A DNA stretch of 64,000 nucleotides from Bacteroidota bacterium (GCA_016706595.1 JADJJH010000001.1:620001-684000), one strand, 5' to 3'. Shown: positions 19,401 to 28,324, counted from the stretch's first letter. Translations and numbers: made by a program. The notes: generated by a model from the sequence alone, not told the origin.

Positions 19401-20653
19401 TGCGTATTAGTTGGATGAAATCCATTAGCTGCTAATGAGGCTTCACTAAAAATTTCCTCGCCTGCATCGGTAAAATTCGCATTGTGATTATAATCTATCC
19501 AAACCTTAACCCATGTATTGGCCAATGTCGCTGCAGAAGTTATTTGGTGAGCATAAATAGGGTAATTAAGTCCTTGAATAAAGTTTGGTACCGGAGTGAG
19601 CGTCATCCAATTTGTATACGTTCCATTTGCCGTTGGATTTGAAGTTTGCGGTGTAGGGGTAATGGCTGGATTGTTAAAAGTCCCCATTCCAAATTGCCCT
19701 ATATCGGCCAGTGTTGTAGCCGTGACGGTTGAACCACAATAACAGGGCGAAAAAGGAGTCCAAGATTGCACCACCACAGCCGGCGTGGTAGCCACAGTAG
19801 TATCATTGAGTCCGGAGAAGGTACAAACCACAATACATCTATAAAAAGTAGTGCTTCCCGGAGGAGGCATATAAAAATAAGGAACCGTTGTTGCGCCTGG
19901 TAATGTTAACCATGGGCCTGATGGTGTGCTGGCTCTTTGCCACTGATAGGCTAATCCACTAGCAGCTGTGCTACCGGTTAGGTTGAGTGTAATATTCGTA
20001 CCCGGACAAGGATTATTGGGTGCCGCGGTTGCCGTACCTGCATTAGGTTGTCCTGAACAAGGTGTACTTAAAACTGTTAATCCAACAGAACCGGTAAAAG
20101 CACGAGGAGTAAAATTGCCTCCACCATATCCAACATTCTGACCACCAATTAACACTTCGCCGTTCTTAAAATTTACACCGGCATTCGAAAACGTTAAAGG
20201 TGAACAACCTGTTGTTCCACCAAAAGTGCCTATTCCTGTATATTGAACATTTGAAGAAGTTAAATAAAAACGATAGGAGGTAAAGGCAGGAATGTTAAAG
20301 GTCAAAAATGGAAAAATCATAGTTTGAACTCCAGCAGCCATGGCTACTCCTGTAACCGACGCAACTGGACTCCAAAGTGGAAGTGCCGGCGGGAATGATA
20401 AACCAGAAAGTGAAGAACTAGAAGCCCATAAAGTATAATCGCGTGTTACCGCCGTTGAAGAAAAATAAGAAAGTGTATTTAATACAGCCGGATATGGATT
20501 GGTATTTTCAATTAAAAAAGTAATTCCACCAGATGAATTATTTGGCGTGTATCCAGTACCCAAAACCTGAGTATTGAAATTTATCACTTGTGCTTTGCTA
20601 ATTTGAGTGATACCAATTAGGCACGAGAATATCAAAGTAAATATTTTGTTCAT
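16451..20653 (-). CDS. GEVED-domain protein with T9SS sorting domain (paralog B)
   Basis: About 1400 residues when started at the ATG at 20653, which gives a clean signal peptide (MNKIFTLIFSCLIGITQISK, then AQ); the open frame extends to 20743 but the extra 30 residues spoil it. After an N-terminal beta domain come a QWQ-type Ig-like module, one GEVED domain (WIDYNHNANFTDAGEE to GEVEDYLIN) and the same C-terminal half as paralog A. The end is a T9SS type A domain (LYPNPASSELNVEI, DATGRVI, DGIYLVEIT). It is predicted to be surface-exposed or released. No enzyme motif is visible. Confidence 0.83.
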   Translation of the reverse strand: MNKIFTLIFSCLIGITQISKAQVINFNTQVLGTGYTPNNSSGGITFLIENTNPYPAVLNTLSYFSSTAVTRDYTLWASSSSLSGLSFPPALPLWSPVASVTGVAMAAGVQTMIFPFLTFNIPAFTSYRFYLTSSNVQYTGIGTFGGTTGCSPLTFSNAGVNFKNGEVLIGGQNVGYGGGNFTPRAFTGSVGLTVLSTPCSGQPNAGTATAAPNNPCPGTNITLNLTGSTAASGLAYQWQRASTPSGPWLTLPGATTVPYFYMPPPGSTTFYRCIVVCTFSGLNDTTVATTPAVVVQSWTPFSPCYCGSTVTATTLADIGQFGMGTFNNPAITPTPQTSNPTANGTYTNWMTLTPVPNFIQGLNYPIYAHQITSAATLANTWVKVWIDYNHNANFTDAGEEIFSEASLAANGFHPTNTHTIPPTSLPGQTRMRVKMVTGGTSTMDPCTNGTTGEVEDYLINITPAGPYDPTLTAIAAPVGNNCTDSTEILSATVCNYGSSPINLLLNPYYVTYTIQTPSGILSFIDTLNSGILPAFGSGCITVNDTINMFMGGNYVINAVVSCPTLTNNFLGNDSLANAINILNYRPVAADYQLCQFSSVPFGQGLGVSGCSSPLLDSVTITFAIGLCNDNIGSTGNGTSTGLPSNCSDQFACNFGNAILPALPPGASFTQPGILEITNLKENALVPATINTEMRMNIYTGSAPTGANLLSPGGTVATTLPAGAATNWTYKRNIPTAQLSSIFTTVAAGGALKLGYWESYQDNISMSDIDLNSPSGITEATLKIYYQYVPPAFAWYDVPTAGTSLYSLSPFDPLSFTNAVVNNSNVPGNYTFYAACLGLPNCRVPVDLIINPTPAAFQDTISACEYAVGANYAIFILDTTQSASNVVTGGNLAASVQYFGDQALTATTQIIDVNNDTSSTNFIYSRVYYPLTGCASSDSVLLDVHSIPQFSLPIYIGNACAPNAIDISSLISIFPTTNIDTLFFQDAAYTIPFVNPYSITLADSLYMIVNTNNGVVCSDSAIADVQVIPATNNIANQDLSFNFSIPGPIPCGNITLSDGNTETLYTTADCRKIATVTDAVDGVSLGAVNICEDIAIGVPVHNGQPYINRSYQITPTTNDSAQVCLYFLDDDFAQYSATAISSSPSWPSLVPTSNLCISKVDNGDINTPGHTAVSIPNANITTTYDPLTTVWTVCFPVSSFSYFYCHTCNTPINAPLPINLLSFTGKRVNSKTELNWVTSNEVNNSHFIVERSKDAKNFSNISSKIPTKAIGGNSTSHLNYDFTDAKPFEGHNYYRLTQVDIDGQQSKSEIVDVYFGIEAQVTLYPNPASSELNVEINSQVNDKAHLKIMDATGRVIRIVDLVLVVGNNMSQINLESLSDGIYLVEITSNQGLHFTSSLRKK

Positions 20654-20822
20654 ACTATTCTTTTTTAATGTGTCGGGTAAATTTATACATAAAATTGGAT
20701 TCAAAAAAAAAATAAAAAGACCCTTTAAAATGTATTTCAACATTTCAATTCAACATTTTCAACCTTTTTACAATCACAATGAACCATTCCCTATAGTATT
20801 CTCGAAGTGGTTGAAAAACCAT

Positions 20823-23800
20823 TTAGTTGCTTTGCTTACTTATAGTTTCAGTATAATTGAATTGTCCATTTGTATTAATAACCAATTGATAAATCCCTGA
20901 AATCAAACGAGAAATATCGATAGTTAGCTGATTTGAACCCTCCATTAAATCGAATGCTACAGCATGCACTACCCTACCTGTGACATCATATATCTTTATT
21001 TTACTTTGAGTTTGCTCTAGTGCTGATTGTATATCGATATGCAATTCATTACTTACAGGGTTAGGATAGGTGTGAATGACAAACCTTGGATCTCTAAAAA
21101 TATCTATCACTTGGCTGTAAGCAATTTGCCCATCAATATCTTGGTTTTTTAATCGATAATAGCTGTGCGATGCTGAAGGTGCAAAGTCAACAAAACTATA
21201 ATCAAATGAATTTTGCGTATTTGATTGCGCATATTTACCAAGAATTTTTTCGGAAATTGATTGGAAATTTTTACCGTCGACACTTCTTTCTACTTCAAAA
21301 TAATGAATCTCTTTTTCGTCTTTAGTTTGCCAAGATAATAGGTTTGATTCTCCTTGTCGCACACCACTAAAATTTACAATATCAATTGGTAATGGAATAT
21401 TGAATGGATTTTGCGCATGCAAATAAAAATTCTCAAAACTATCCGTCATAAAACAAAATGTCCAAACCGTGGTGAGCGGATTATAATTCGATGATATGGC
21501 TGTATTGGGAATTACTTCAGCAATGTGTCCAAGTGTATTTAAGTTACCATTACTTACTCTCGTAAAACATAAATTTGATACTAATGTTGGATTAGCGGCC
21601 GTTGGCAATAATGGCCATCCATTTAATAAAGCGGCAACATTATATTGCTCCAAGTCATCATCTAAATAATATAAACAAACGTTAGCGGTATCTTGCACAC
21701 TGGGTGTAATTGTGTAATGTCGATTCACATACGGCTGTCCATTATGTAATAGAACCGAAGGCTCAATTTCTTCGCAAATACTTGTACTACCTAATGAAAT
21801 TCCATTTGCATAATCAGTAATCGATGCTATTCGTGAGCAATTATACGTCGAATATAAGGTGTCATTTATTCCATCACTCAATAACAAATTTGCACAGCCG
21901 ATACTTCCCGAATATGAAAAGTTTAGCACTGTATCTTGATTTACGATAAAATGATTGGCAGGCATAACATTTATTTGCGCGGTACTTGTATCGTAACAAG
22001 CCGGAGTAGTATTGGTTTCGAAAACGATATAAACCGTATCTACGGCAGTAATGGCATGAGGATTTGGATGTAAAGTCGTGAGTCCGATATCATCATAATA
22101 CAATGTATCTGTTCCTGGTGTTACAAAACTAAATGGATCAATCAATGAAGCCGCATCAATATAATCAGGTAAACAAGCCGAACCCGAAACCAAAGGTGCA
22201 CTAAACATGGGTTTTTGATGCACTTGCAGATAAACAGTATCCGATGAAAAACACGATCCTTCGGCAACTTTTGAATAGATATATGTTGAATTCGAGATAT
22301 AGTTCGTGGGGTTTGATATCAGAAGTGAAAGTCCCAAATCTTGATAATAACTTACGGTAGCCAACGGATTCGATGCTGAAACTGAGTTGTTTAATAAGGT
22401 TAAATCAAATAAACCATTTCCGGTACTTGATATCAATTCACAGCTCGCTAAACTGTCTTGTACAACAGCCGGAGATGGTTTGATTTTTAGTAAAACTGGC
22501 AACCGGCAAACTGTATCCGCACTACAAGTTGCATAAAATGTATAGTTGCCGATGGTACTCGTACTGCTGAGTCCGGAAGAAGGTATCACAAATGGATTCA
22601 TAGTAGAACCCGTATAAAATGAATTTCCACCGCTGGCACTCGTAAACCATTTTACATTGGGTGAAATGGTATAATTAATACTGAGTGTTGCTTGGGTGAG
22701 TTGCCCTTGCGCATTCAGTAAAATATCACTTGAGCCAACTACATTATCGATAGATTCCCAATACCCTATATTAAAGATACCGCCAACACCAATGGACGTA
22801 TACATAGCATTTAATTGAGCCGCTGAAATGTTAACAGCATAATCAAAATTGTAAACTGAAAAACTTAAAGGATTTCCATTTTGACCAGGCAAAAAAGGTG
22901 CCGCAGTGCCAATGGAAGGTGAATAAATACTAAATCTTGCTTGGTCGCCAAAACTACCTGTTGGTTGACAATTTAAATTACTAATTACTAATTTCCCACC
23001 TGTGATTACTGCTCCGGCAGGCAATCCAGGCAAAGCCGATTGTCCGAATAAACCGGCTGTTGCATCATTGCTACCATCAATGGGTGGACTTGACATTACC
23101 AATGCATTTAAAGTATAGGTTCTGTTTCGAGACAAGCAATTAAATCCTGTAAAACCGGCAAACAAAGGGCCACTTGTAAATTGGCAAACACTATCAATTA
23201 GCGTACTTAAAGTGGGTTTATAATTTGTAATCGAATCCAGAAAAGTATTGTTGGCAAGATTAGCGTCTACTGCCCCGGTAACATTTGCAGTGGCTGAAAT
23301 GTAATAATTTCCGGGTAGCGAAAAATTGATTCCGCCAACCACCGCACTTATACATCCGCAAGGTGCAAGCGTTCCGCCAGACAAAACTACTGATGCCGTT
23401 TGAGGCATAGGCCCTGTAATATTAAAATTTACGGTGGTATTTGCTGTAGCAAGATTGATGGTATTAGGTGATTTATTACAAATTTGTGCTTGTAAACTAT
23501 TGCTGGTTGTTGCACAAGCGGTTGTTGGTTTTGTAATGCTTAAAACCTGCAAATCGGTAAAAGCACCTGAGGGAGCAAAAGTGATACTGCCATCAAAAAA
23601 ATAAGCTGCTGCGGCATTACCTAAAGTTTGCCACCCAAAATAGCCTACTTGTCCACCGGTTGAAGTATTATCACCTGTTAGTAAATCCACCCCACCATTC
23701 GAAAAAATATTTGGCGTACTTGCGCCTCTTACGGCAGTTCCTTTACTTCCTTGTAAAGCAAATCTATAGGTGGTTGAAGGAGGAATTACTAAACCTATAC

Positions 23801-24137
23801 AATTAAACGGCGTTACTTGTCCAATTACCGAAGAGGTAAAAGGCTGCAATGATGTTGTAACTGGTATCCACGCCGGGGCAGAAACTGCAGGTGCTCCGAA
23901 CAAAGAACTGGCTGAATACCACAAAGTATATATATTATTCTCATACAAGTTGGCTTGTAACGATGTAAGATTTGTAAGTGTTACTGGAAACACATTATTA
24001 TTTCTAATGGCGAAAGTAATATAGGTTATACCTGTGCTAAAAGTAGTGGTAGTGGTTGAATAGGAAGCCGTAATCGTCGTTTGTGCATGGCAAAATAGGG
24101 ATATGCTCAATAAACAAGTCAATAATAGCCTTTTCAT
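20823..24137 (-). CDS. T9SS-secreted repeat protein (paralog C)
   Basis: A 1104-residue secreted protein with a signal peptide (MKRLLLTCLLSISLFCHA, then QTT). The N-terminal beta domain resembles that of paralog B. The second half follows paralogs A and B (for example CRLPVLLKIKPSPAVVQDSL and the block with LYYLDDDLEQYNVA), but it is more diverged. It lacks a recognisable GEVED motif. The C terminus is a T9SS type A domain (TYPNPVSNELHIDI, DVTGRVV, SGIYQLVIN). It is the first of three tandem same-strand relatives, so the group arose by duplication with later loss or gain of modules. Confidence 0.82.
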   Translation of the reverse strand: MKRLLLTCLLSISLFCHAQTTITASYSTTTTTFSTGITYITFAIRNNNVFPVTLTNLTSLQANLYENNIYTLWYSASSLFGAPAVSAPAWIPVTTSLQPFTSSVIGQVTPFNCIGLVIPPSTTYRFALQGSKGTAVRGASTPNIFSNGGVDLLTGDNTSTGGQVGYFGWQTLGNAAAAYFFDGSITFAPSGAFTDLQVLSITKPTTACATTSNSLQAQICNKSPNTINLATANTTVNFNITGPMPQTASVVLSGGTLAPCGCISAVVGGINFSLPGNYYISATANVTGAVDANLANNTFLDSITNYKPTLSTLIDSVCQFTSGPLFAGFTGFNCLSRNRTYTLNALVMSSPPIDGSNDATAGLFGQSALPGLPAGAVITGGKLVISNLNCQPTGSFGDQARFSIYSPSIGTAAPFLPGQNGNPLSFSVYNFDYAVNISAAQLNAMYTSIGVGGIFNIGYWESIDNVVGSSDILLNAQGQLTQATLSINYTISPNVKWFTSASGGNSFYTGSTMNPFVIPSSGLSSTSTIGNYTFYATCSADTVCRLPVLLKIKPSPAVVQDSLASCELISSTGNGLFDLTLLNNSVSASNPLATVSYYQDLGLSLLISNPTNYISNSTYIYSKVAEGSCFSSDTVYLQVHQKPMFSAPLVSGSACLPDYIDAASLIDPFSFVTPGTDTLYYDDIGLTTLHPNPHAITAVDTVYIVFETNTTPACYDTSTAQINVMPANHFIVNQDTVLNFSYSGSIGCANLLLSDGINDTLYSTYNCSRIASITDYANGISLGSTSICEEIEPSVLLHNGQPYVNRHYTITPSVQDTANVCLYYLDDDLEQYNVAALLNGWPLLPTAANPTLVSNLCFTRVSNGNLNTLGHIAEVIPNTAISSNYNPLTTVWTFCFMTDSFENFYLHAQNPFNIPLPIDIVNFSGVRQGESNLLSWQTKDEKEIHYFEVERSVDGKNFQSISEKILGKYAQSNTQNSFDYSFVDFAPSASHSYYRLKNQDIDGQIAYSQVIDIFRDPRFVIHTYPNPVSNELHIDIQSALEQTQSKIKIYDVTGRVVHAVAFDLMEGSNQLTIDISRLISGIYQLVINTNGQFNYTETISKQSN

Positions 24138-24227
24138 AAAAAAAATTTCTACAATGTAACGAAATGTTAATAGAAATCAAAACTAATATTCGTTTTTTAT
24201 CAATTATGAAAATGAATAATCGCGGGT

Positions 24228-24235
24228 TACATTTG
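24228..24235 (+). promoter_or_regulatory. -7 element directly before comA
   Basis: TACATTTG matches TAnnTTTG and ends only 4 nt before the comA ATG, so the transcript is probably leaderless. Confidence 0.5.
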
Positions 24236-24239
24236 CCAA

Positions 24240-25001
24240 ATGAATTTTAATTTACCACAAATTCCAAAAAGAGATTCGAAACCACGAACACATGGCTTAA
24301 CCATGGTGATGGATAAAGGACTGAGTAACCAAGAAGTTGAAAATTTTCTTTCTGTGGCTAGTCCTTATGTTGATATTGTAAAACTTGGCTTTGGCACATC
24401 AATGGTAACGCCTAATTTAAAAGAGAAATTAGCCATTTATGAAAAAAATGATATGCCGGTTTACTTCGGTGGCACTTTGTTTGAGGCCTTTTTAATTCGG
24501 AATTGTTTTGATGAATATTTACAAATGATTACTGATTACGGACTCAAGCATGTTGAAGTATCTGATGGTTCAATTAGTATTCCGCATGCTGAAAAATGTG
24601 GTTATATCGAAAAATTAGCCAAGCATGTAACAGTATTAAGTGAAGTGGGAAGTAAAGATGCAGCACATATTATTCCACCTTATAAATGGATAGAATTAAT
24701 GCGTGCCGAATTGGAAGCGGGCAGCACGTATGTAATTGCTGAAGCACGTGAAGCAGGCAATGTTGGTATTTATAGAAGCAGTGGTGAAGTACGAGAAGGA
24801 TTGGTACAAGAAATATTAACCCAAATTGCTGAAGAGAAGATTATTTGGGAAGCACCTCAAAAAGCACAACAAGTTTATTTCATGGAGCTTTGCGGAGCCA
24901 ATGTAAATCTTGGAAATATAGCCCCTAATGAAGTAATTCCACTAGAAGCAACAAGAGTTGGTTTACGTGGGGATACTTTTGAATTTTATTTAGATAAGTA
25001 A
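24240..25001 (+). CDS. comA: Phosphosulfolactate synthase
   Basis: A 253-residue ComA-family TIM-barrel enzyme, which joins sulfite to phosphoenolpyruvate to give phosphosulfolactate. Visible family motifs include DIVKLGFGTS, VYFGGTLFE, HVEVSDGSI and VIAEAREAGNVGIY, with LGLRGDT-like VGLRGDTFEF at the end. The enzyme is known from coenzyme M synthesis in methanogens; homologues are also found in bacteria, where the sulfonate product may be used differently. No other sulfolactate genes are in the window. It precedes aroE with a 1-nt gap and is preceded by a leaderless-type promoter. Confidence 0.88.
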   Translation: MNFNLPQIPKRDSKPRTHGLTMVMDKGLSNQEVENFLSVASPYVDIVKLGFGTSMVTPNLKEKLAIYEKNDMPVYFGGTLFEAFLIRNCFDEYLQMITDYGLKHVEVSDGSISIPHAEKCGYIEKLAKHVTVLSEVGSKDAAHIIPPYKWIELMRAELEAGSTYVIAEAREAGNVGIYRSSGEVREGLVQEILTQIAEEKIIWEAPQKAQQVYFMELCGANVNLGNIAPNEVIPLEATRVGLRGDTFEFYLDK

Positions 25002-25002
25002 T

Positions 25003-25752
25003 TTGCATATATTTTCATTGAAAAAACATTTTGGACTGATTGGCTCGCCCCTATCCCACACTTATTCAGAAAAATATTTTACCGAAAAATTTGCTCAACT
25101 TCAAATTGATGCTGAGTATGCATTATATGATTTACCACATCTTGAAAATATACGAGAACTTGTAAATTTTTATCAGCTGAATGGTTTTAATGTTACCATC
25201 CCGCACAAGCAAAAGATAATTTCGTTTTTACATGAGATGGACGAGGACGCAAAAATGGTTGGTGCTGTAAATTGCGTTACTGTGATTAATGAAATTTGGA
25301 AAGGATACAATACTGATATCATAGGTTTCAAAAAGTCTTTATTACATTTTATTCCTGATACGAGTTGTAAGGCATTGATATTTGGAACCGGTGGCGCTTC
25401 CAAAGCGGTAACCTATGTATTATCAAAATTGAAAATTCCATTTCAGTTGGTGAGTCGGAATGAAATTCAAGGTGGTATTACCTATGCTGATTTAAATCAA
25501 CAAATATTCGACGAATACGAATTATTAATTAATACTACTCCGGTTGGAATGTATCCAGACCTTGATGATTTTTTACCGATACCTTTTCATTTATGCTCAT
25601 CAAATCATTATGCTTTCGATTTAATTTATAATCCTAAGGAAACTATTTTTTTAAAGGCATTTGAAGCTAGAGGATGCAAAATAAAAAATGGATTAGAAAT
25701 GCTGCATTTACAGGCTGACGCTGCTTATGAAATTTTTATGCAGGATGTATGA
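25003..25752 (+). CDS. aroE: Shikimate dehydrogenase
   Basis: A 249-residue AroE, which reduces 3-dehydroshikimate to shikimate in the aromatic pathway. The substrate motif GLIGSPLSHTYS, VTIPHKQ, NTD, the nucleotide-binding GTGGASKAVTYVL and NTTPVGMYPD are all present. No ATG is available at the 5' end: the frame opens with TTG at 25003, and TTG at 25018 (giving MKKHFGLIGSP) is closer to family starts. It begins right after the comA stop, so coupling is likely. Its last 17 bp overlap the 3' end of the convergent bshC. Confidence 0.92.
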   Translation: MHIFSLKKHFGLIGSPLSHTYSEKYFTEKFAQLQIDAEYALYDLPHLENIRELVNFYQLNGFNVTIPHKQKIISFLHEMDEDAKMVGAVNCVTVINEIWKGYNTDIIGFKKSLLHFIPDTSCKALIFGTGGASKAVTYVLSKLKIPFQLVSRNEIQGGITYADLNQQIFDEYELLINTTPVGMYPDLDDFLPIPFHLCSSNHYAFDLIYNPKETIFLKAFEARGCKIKNGLEMLHLQADAAYEIFMQDV

Positions 25753-27331
25753 TTAAAAATTCTTTACCAAAAGCTTGTTGATGCTCCAGCAAAATAGTAA
25801 ACATTGAAAATCCATATTGCTTAAAGATGGTCAAAAAGTTATCGTGCCTTTCTTGTAAGTGACCCTTGGGTGCAATTTGTTCTTTTAAGTTAACTATTTG
25901 CTGCCAAGTAATTTCAGATTTTCGTTTATAATGCGATTTAAATTTTTGCTCCATGCGTTTTTCAATATGTCGAATTTTACTTGCATGTGCTTCCATACTT
26001 TTTTTGAGTTGTGGATGATTTGATGCACCTAACTCAATAAACTTTTTTAAATTTTCATCCATCAATACTAAGAGTTTATTCAAATCAGAGAGTGCTGTGT
26101 TTGTTTCACTCAAGTTAAAAAATATTTCCTCTTTAGTTTCAAACATTGCATCCAAACTAAGCGCTAGTTTTTTTCGAGTCTCCTGAGTGTTTTTATTCAT
26201 CCATAAAACCGAATTTCTTACAAAAAGCAAAGGGAAAACCAACTGATGCTTTTCAAATAGAGATTTTAATTGGAGCCAGTAAGCAAGTTCACCGCCCCCG
26301 CCTATCACTGCAACATTTGGCAATAAAGTTTCTTGGTACAAAGGACGGAGGATAACATTGGGAGAAAACCGTTCAGGATACTGTTGAAGTTCTGTTTCCA
26401 ATTCACTTTTTGTAAAACTATAGTTCGTATTCAATACTTGCCAAACATCACCTTTCTTTTCTATTCGCGCTCGTAAATTATCCATTAAATAAAATAAATT
26501 GATATCACGAGGTTGTGCCTGCACTTTATATCGGGTAGATAATTGCTGCAAGGTTTCATCCACAATCATTTTCGAACTTTGCTTAAAAAGCTCCTCATGC
26601 ATAACCGTGCGAAAAGCTTGTTTACAATCTGCATCATCAGCATCTAAAACAAGCAATCCATACTTACCAAACAAGTTATGCAATAAAATTCGCGTTGCTT
26701 CCGATAAAGTATGGCTTCCGTTATATGCTTCACGCAAAAGAGCAATCAATGCCTTTTCGTCTTCAATCTCTGCATTCAATGTTGCAACAATTTCTTCAGC
26801 CATTACTTGCAACTCTCTGGTATGCATTCTTCCGCAAGCACCTTGTTGATTTGTGTGCAAACGATAGTGCTTTTGTTGATAATTGAATTCGCCAATTTCA
26901 TCCATATCATTGTCTTCACTGCCAATATAAAATACTGGGATGAAATGATAATCTGGATATATTGTAGCGCATGATGTAGCTAACTTAATGGCATGAATAA
27001 TTTTATAGATAAAGTATAAGTATCCGGTAAAAATATTGGGTTGATGCGCCGTACAAATTGTAAATGCATTTTGCAATTGCAATTTTTCAATTTGCTGATT
27101 TACAAATTCATTCGTCGGTAATTTTTGATATTGTTTTTGTAAAGTGCGGTATAATAATTCTCTATCAATAGATTGGGATTGTTTTTTCTCGATTTGCCAT
27201 TTGATAGCTTCTTCGCTTGGAAACGTTTCAATAAAATTTTGAAGAAAAGCATCAGTATGCAAATAATCATTTACAATGCTTTGAAAACTTCGAGTGGATT
27301 GATAAGAGATATGGGTGGCTACTACTTTCAT
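25736..27331 (-). CDS. bshC: Bacillithiol synthesis cysteine-adding enzyme
   Basis: A 531-residue BshC, proposed to add cysteine to glucosaminyl-malate in the last step of bacillithiol synthesis. Family motifs seen are CTAHQPNIFTGYLYFIYKI near the N terminus, YIGSEDNDMDEIGEF, the GGGGELAYWLQLK segment and FVRNSVLW. A coiled coil lies towards the C terminus. It starts immediately after the stop of the LolD-like gene, so the two are co-transcribed. bshA and bshB are not in the window. Confidence 0.93.
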   Translation of the reverse strand: MKVVATHISYQSTRSFQSIVNDYLHTDAFLQNFIETFPSEEAIKWQIEKKQSQSIDRELLYRTLQKQYQKLPTNEFVNQQIEKLQLQNAFTICTAHQPNIFTGYLYFIYKIIHAIKLATSCATIYPDYHFIPVFYIGSEDNDMDEIGEFNYQQKHYRLHTNQQGACGRMHTRELQVMAEEIVATLNAEIEDEKALIALLREAYNGSHTLSEATRILLHNLFGKYGLLVLDADDADCKQAFRTVMHEELFKQSSKMIVDETLQQLSTRYKVQAQPRDINLFYLMDNLRARIEKKGDVWQVLNTNYSFTKSELETELQQYPERFSPNVILRPLYQETLLPNVAVIGGGGELAYWLQLKSLFEKHQLVFPLLFVRNSVLWMNKNTQETRKKLALSLDAMFETKEEIFFNLSETNTALSDLNKLLVLMDENLKKFIELGASNHPQLKKSMEAHASKIRHIEKRMEQKFKSHYKRKSEITWQQIVNLKEQIAPKGHLQERHDNFLTIFKQYGFSMFTILLEHQQAFGKEFLIIHPA

Positions 27332-27982
27332 TTAATTTATTTTACCGTCAATCATTCGTAAAGTTCGATCTGATAAAGTGGCTAATTCTTCATTATGTGT
27401 TACCATGATAATGGTTTGATTAAACTCGTTTCGCAATTCGTTTAACATGGTAAATATGCTTCTTGAATTTTGCGTATCCAAATTGCCGGTTGGCTCATCG
27501 GCTAAAACGATGGCTGGTTGATTAATGAGGGCACGGGCAATAGCAACCCTTTGTTGCTCTCCGCCTGAAAGTTCACTTGGCTTATGATGAATACGTTCAT
27601 CAAGTTTTAAAAATGATAATAGTTTAGTGGCCCGAAGTGATGCCTCCTTCCTTGACAATCCCGAAATCCATGCAGGCATACAAACATTTTCGATGGCCGA
27701 GAATTCGGGCAAAAGATGATGAAACTGAAATACAAAACCTATTTTCTGATTTCTAAAATCGGCCAACTTACGAGCTGAAAGCTTTGATATATCCGTTCCA
27801 TCAATTATCAACTCGCCACTATCAGGCTTTTCAAGTGTACCTAAAATATGCAGTAAAGTACTTTTTCCAGCACCCGATGCACCTACTATGCTTACGATTT
27901 CTTTAGCTTGAATATTCAAGCTAATACCTTTTAAGATTTGCAACTTTCCGTAGCTTTTTATAAGATTCAATGTACTTAGCAT
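27332..27982 (-). CDS. lolD: LolD-like ABC transporter ATP-binding protein
   Basis: A 216-residue ATPase with Walker A GASGAGKST, Q loop (FVFQFHHLLPEF), signature LSGGEQQRVAIARAL, Walker B VLADEPTGNLD and the switch His in MVTHN. The FQFHHLLPEF segment and length match LolD, which drives lipoprotein release from the inner membrane with LolC/E; the permease is not nearby, so MacB-type function cannot be excluded. The ATG lies 4 nt after a TAAGTTTG promoter element. The stop abuts the bshC start. Confidence 0.88.
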   Translation of the reverse strand: MLSTLNLIKSYGKLQILKGISLNIQAKEIVSIVGASGAGKSTLLHILGTLEKPDSGELIIDGTDISKLSARKLADFRNQKIGFVFQFHHLLPEFSAIENVCMPAWISGLSRKEASLRATKLLSFLKLDERIHHKPSELSGGEQQRVAIARALINQPAIVLADEPTGNLDTQNSRSIFTMLNELRNEFNQTIIMVTHNEELATLSDRTLRMIDGKIN

Positions 27983-27986
27983 CCTG

Positions 27987-27994
27987 CAAACTTA
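27987..27994 (-). promoter_or_regulatory. -7 element directly before lolD
   Basis: TAAGTTTG on the minus strand ends 4 nt before the lolD ATG; leaderless mRNA is likely. Confidence 0.5.
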
Positions 27995-27999
27995 AAGAT

Positions 28000-28029
28000 T
28001 TGGTAGTTATAAATTATACGTTACATTTG
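28000..28029 (+). promoter_or_regulatory. Promoter of DUF2795 gene
   Basis: TTG at 28000-28002, 19 nt spacer, TACATTTG at 28022-28029: the same spacing as the exbB promoter. The ATG is 34 nt downstream. Confidence 0.65.
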
Positions 28030-28063
28030 CCCAAAATTTAAAACCAATTAAAATTATCAGTAT

Positions 28064-28285
28064 ATGTTTTGGAGTTTAGAATTAGCATCACATCTTGAGG
28101 ATGCACCTTGGCCGGCAACAAAAGATGAATTAATTGATTACGCGATTCGTTCAGGCGCACCTATTGAGGTAATCGAGAACCTGCAGGAACTTGACGACGA
28201 AGGAGAAGGTTATGAAGGTATTGAGGATATTTGGCCTGATTATCCTACACAAGAAGATTTCTTTTTCAATGAAGATGAATATTAA
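28064..28285 (+). CDS. DUF2795 family small acidic protein
   Basis: A 73-residue protein with the DUF2795 pattern: LELASHLEDAPWPATKDEL, IDYAIRSGAPIEVIENLQEL and a very acidic tail with WPDYPTQEDF. It is a conserved single-domain protein in the Bacteroidota with no known role. It has its own good promoter and a terminator, so it is a single-gene unit, divergent from lolD. Confidence 0.88.
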   Translation: MFWSLELASHLEDAPWPATKDELIDYAIRSGAPIEVIENLQELDDEGEGYEGIEDIWPDYPTQEDFFFNEDEY

Positions 28286-28324
28286 TTTAATACTAGATTA
28301 TTAGTTTTTATTGTAAAAATTTAC

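Noticed and set aside
20808..20821. TGGTT/AACCA hairpin as terminator after paralog C.
   Set aside because: Only 5 bp and no T run.
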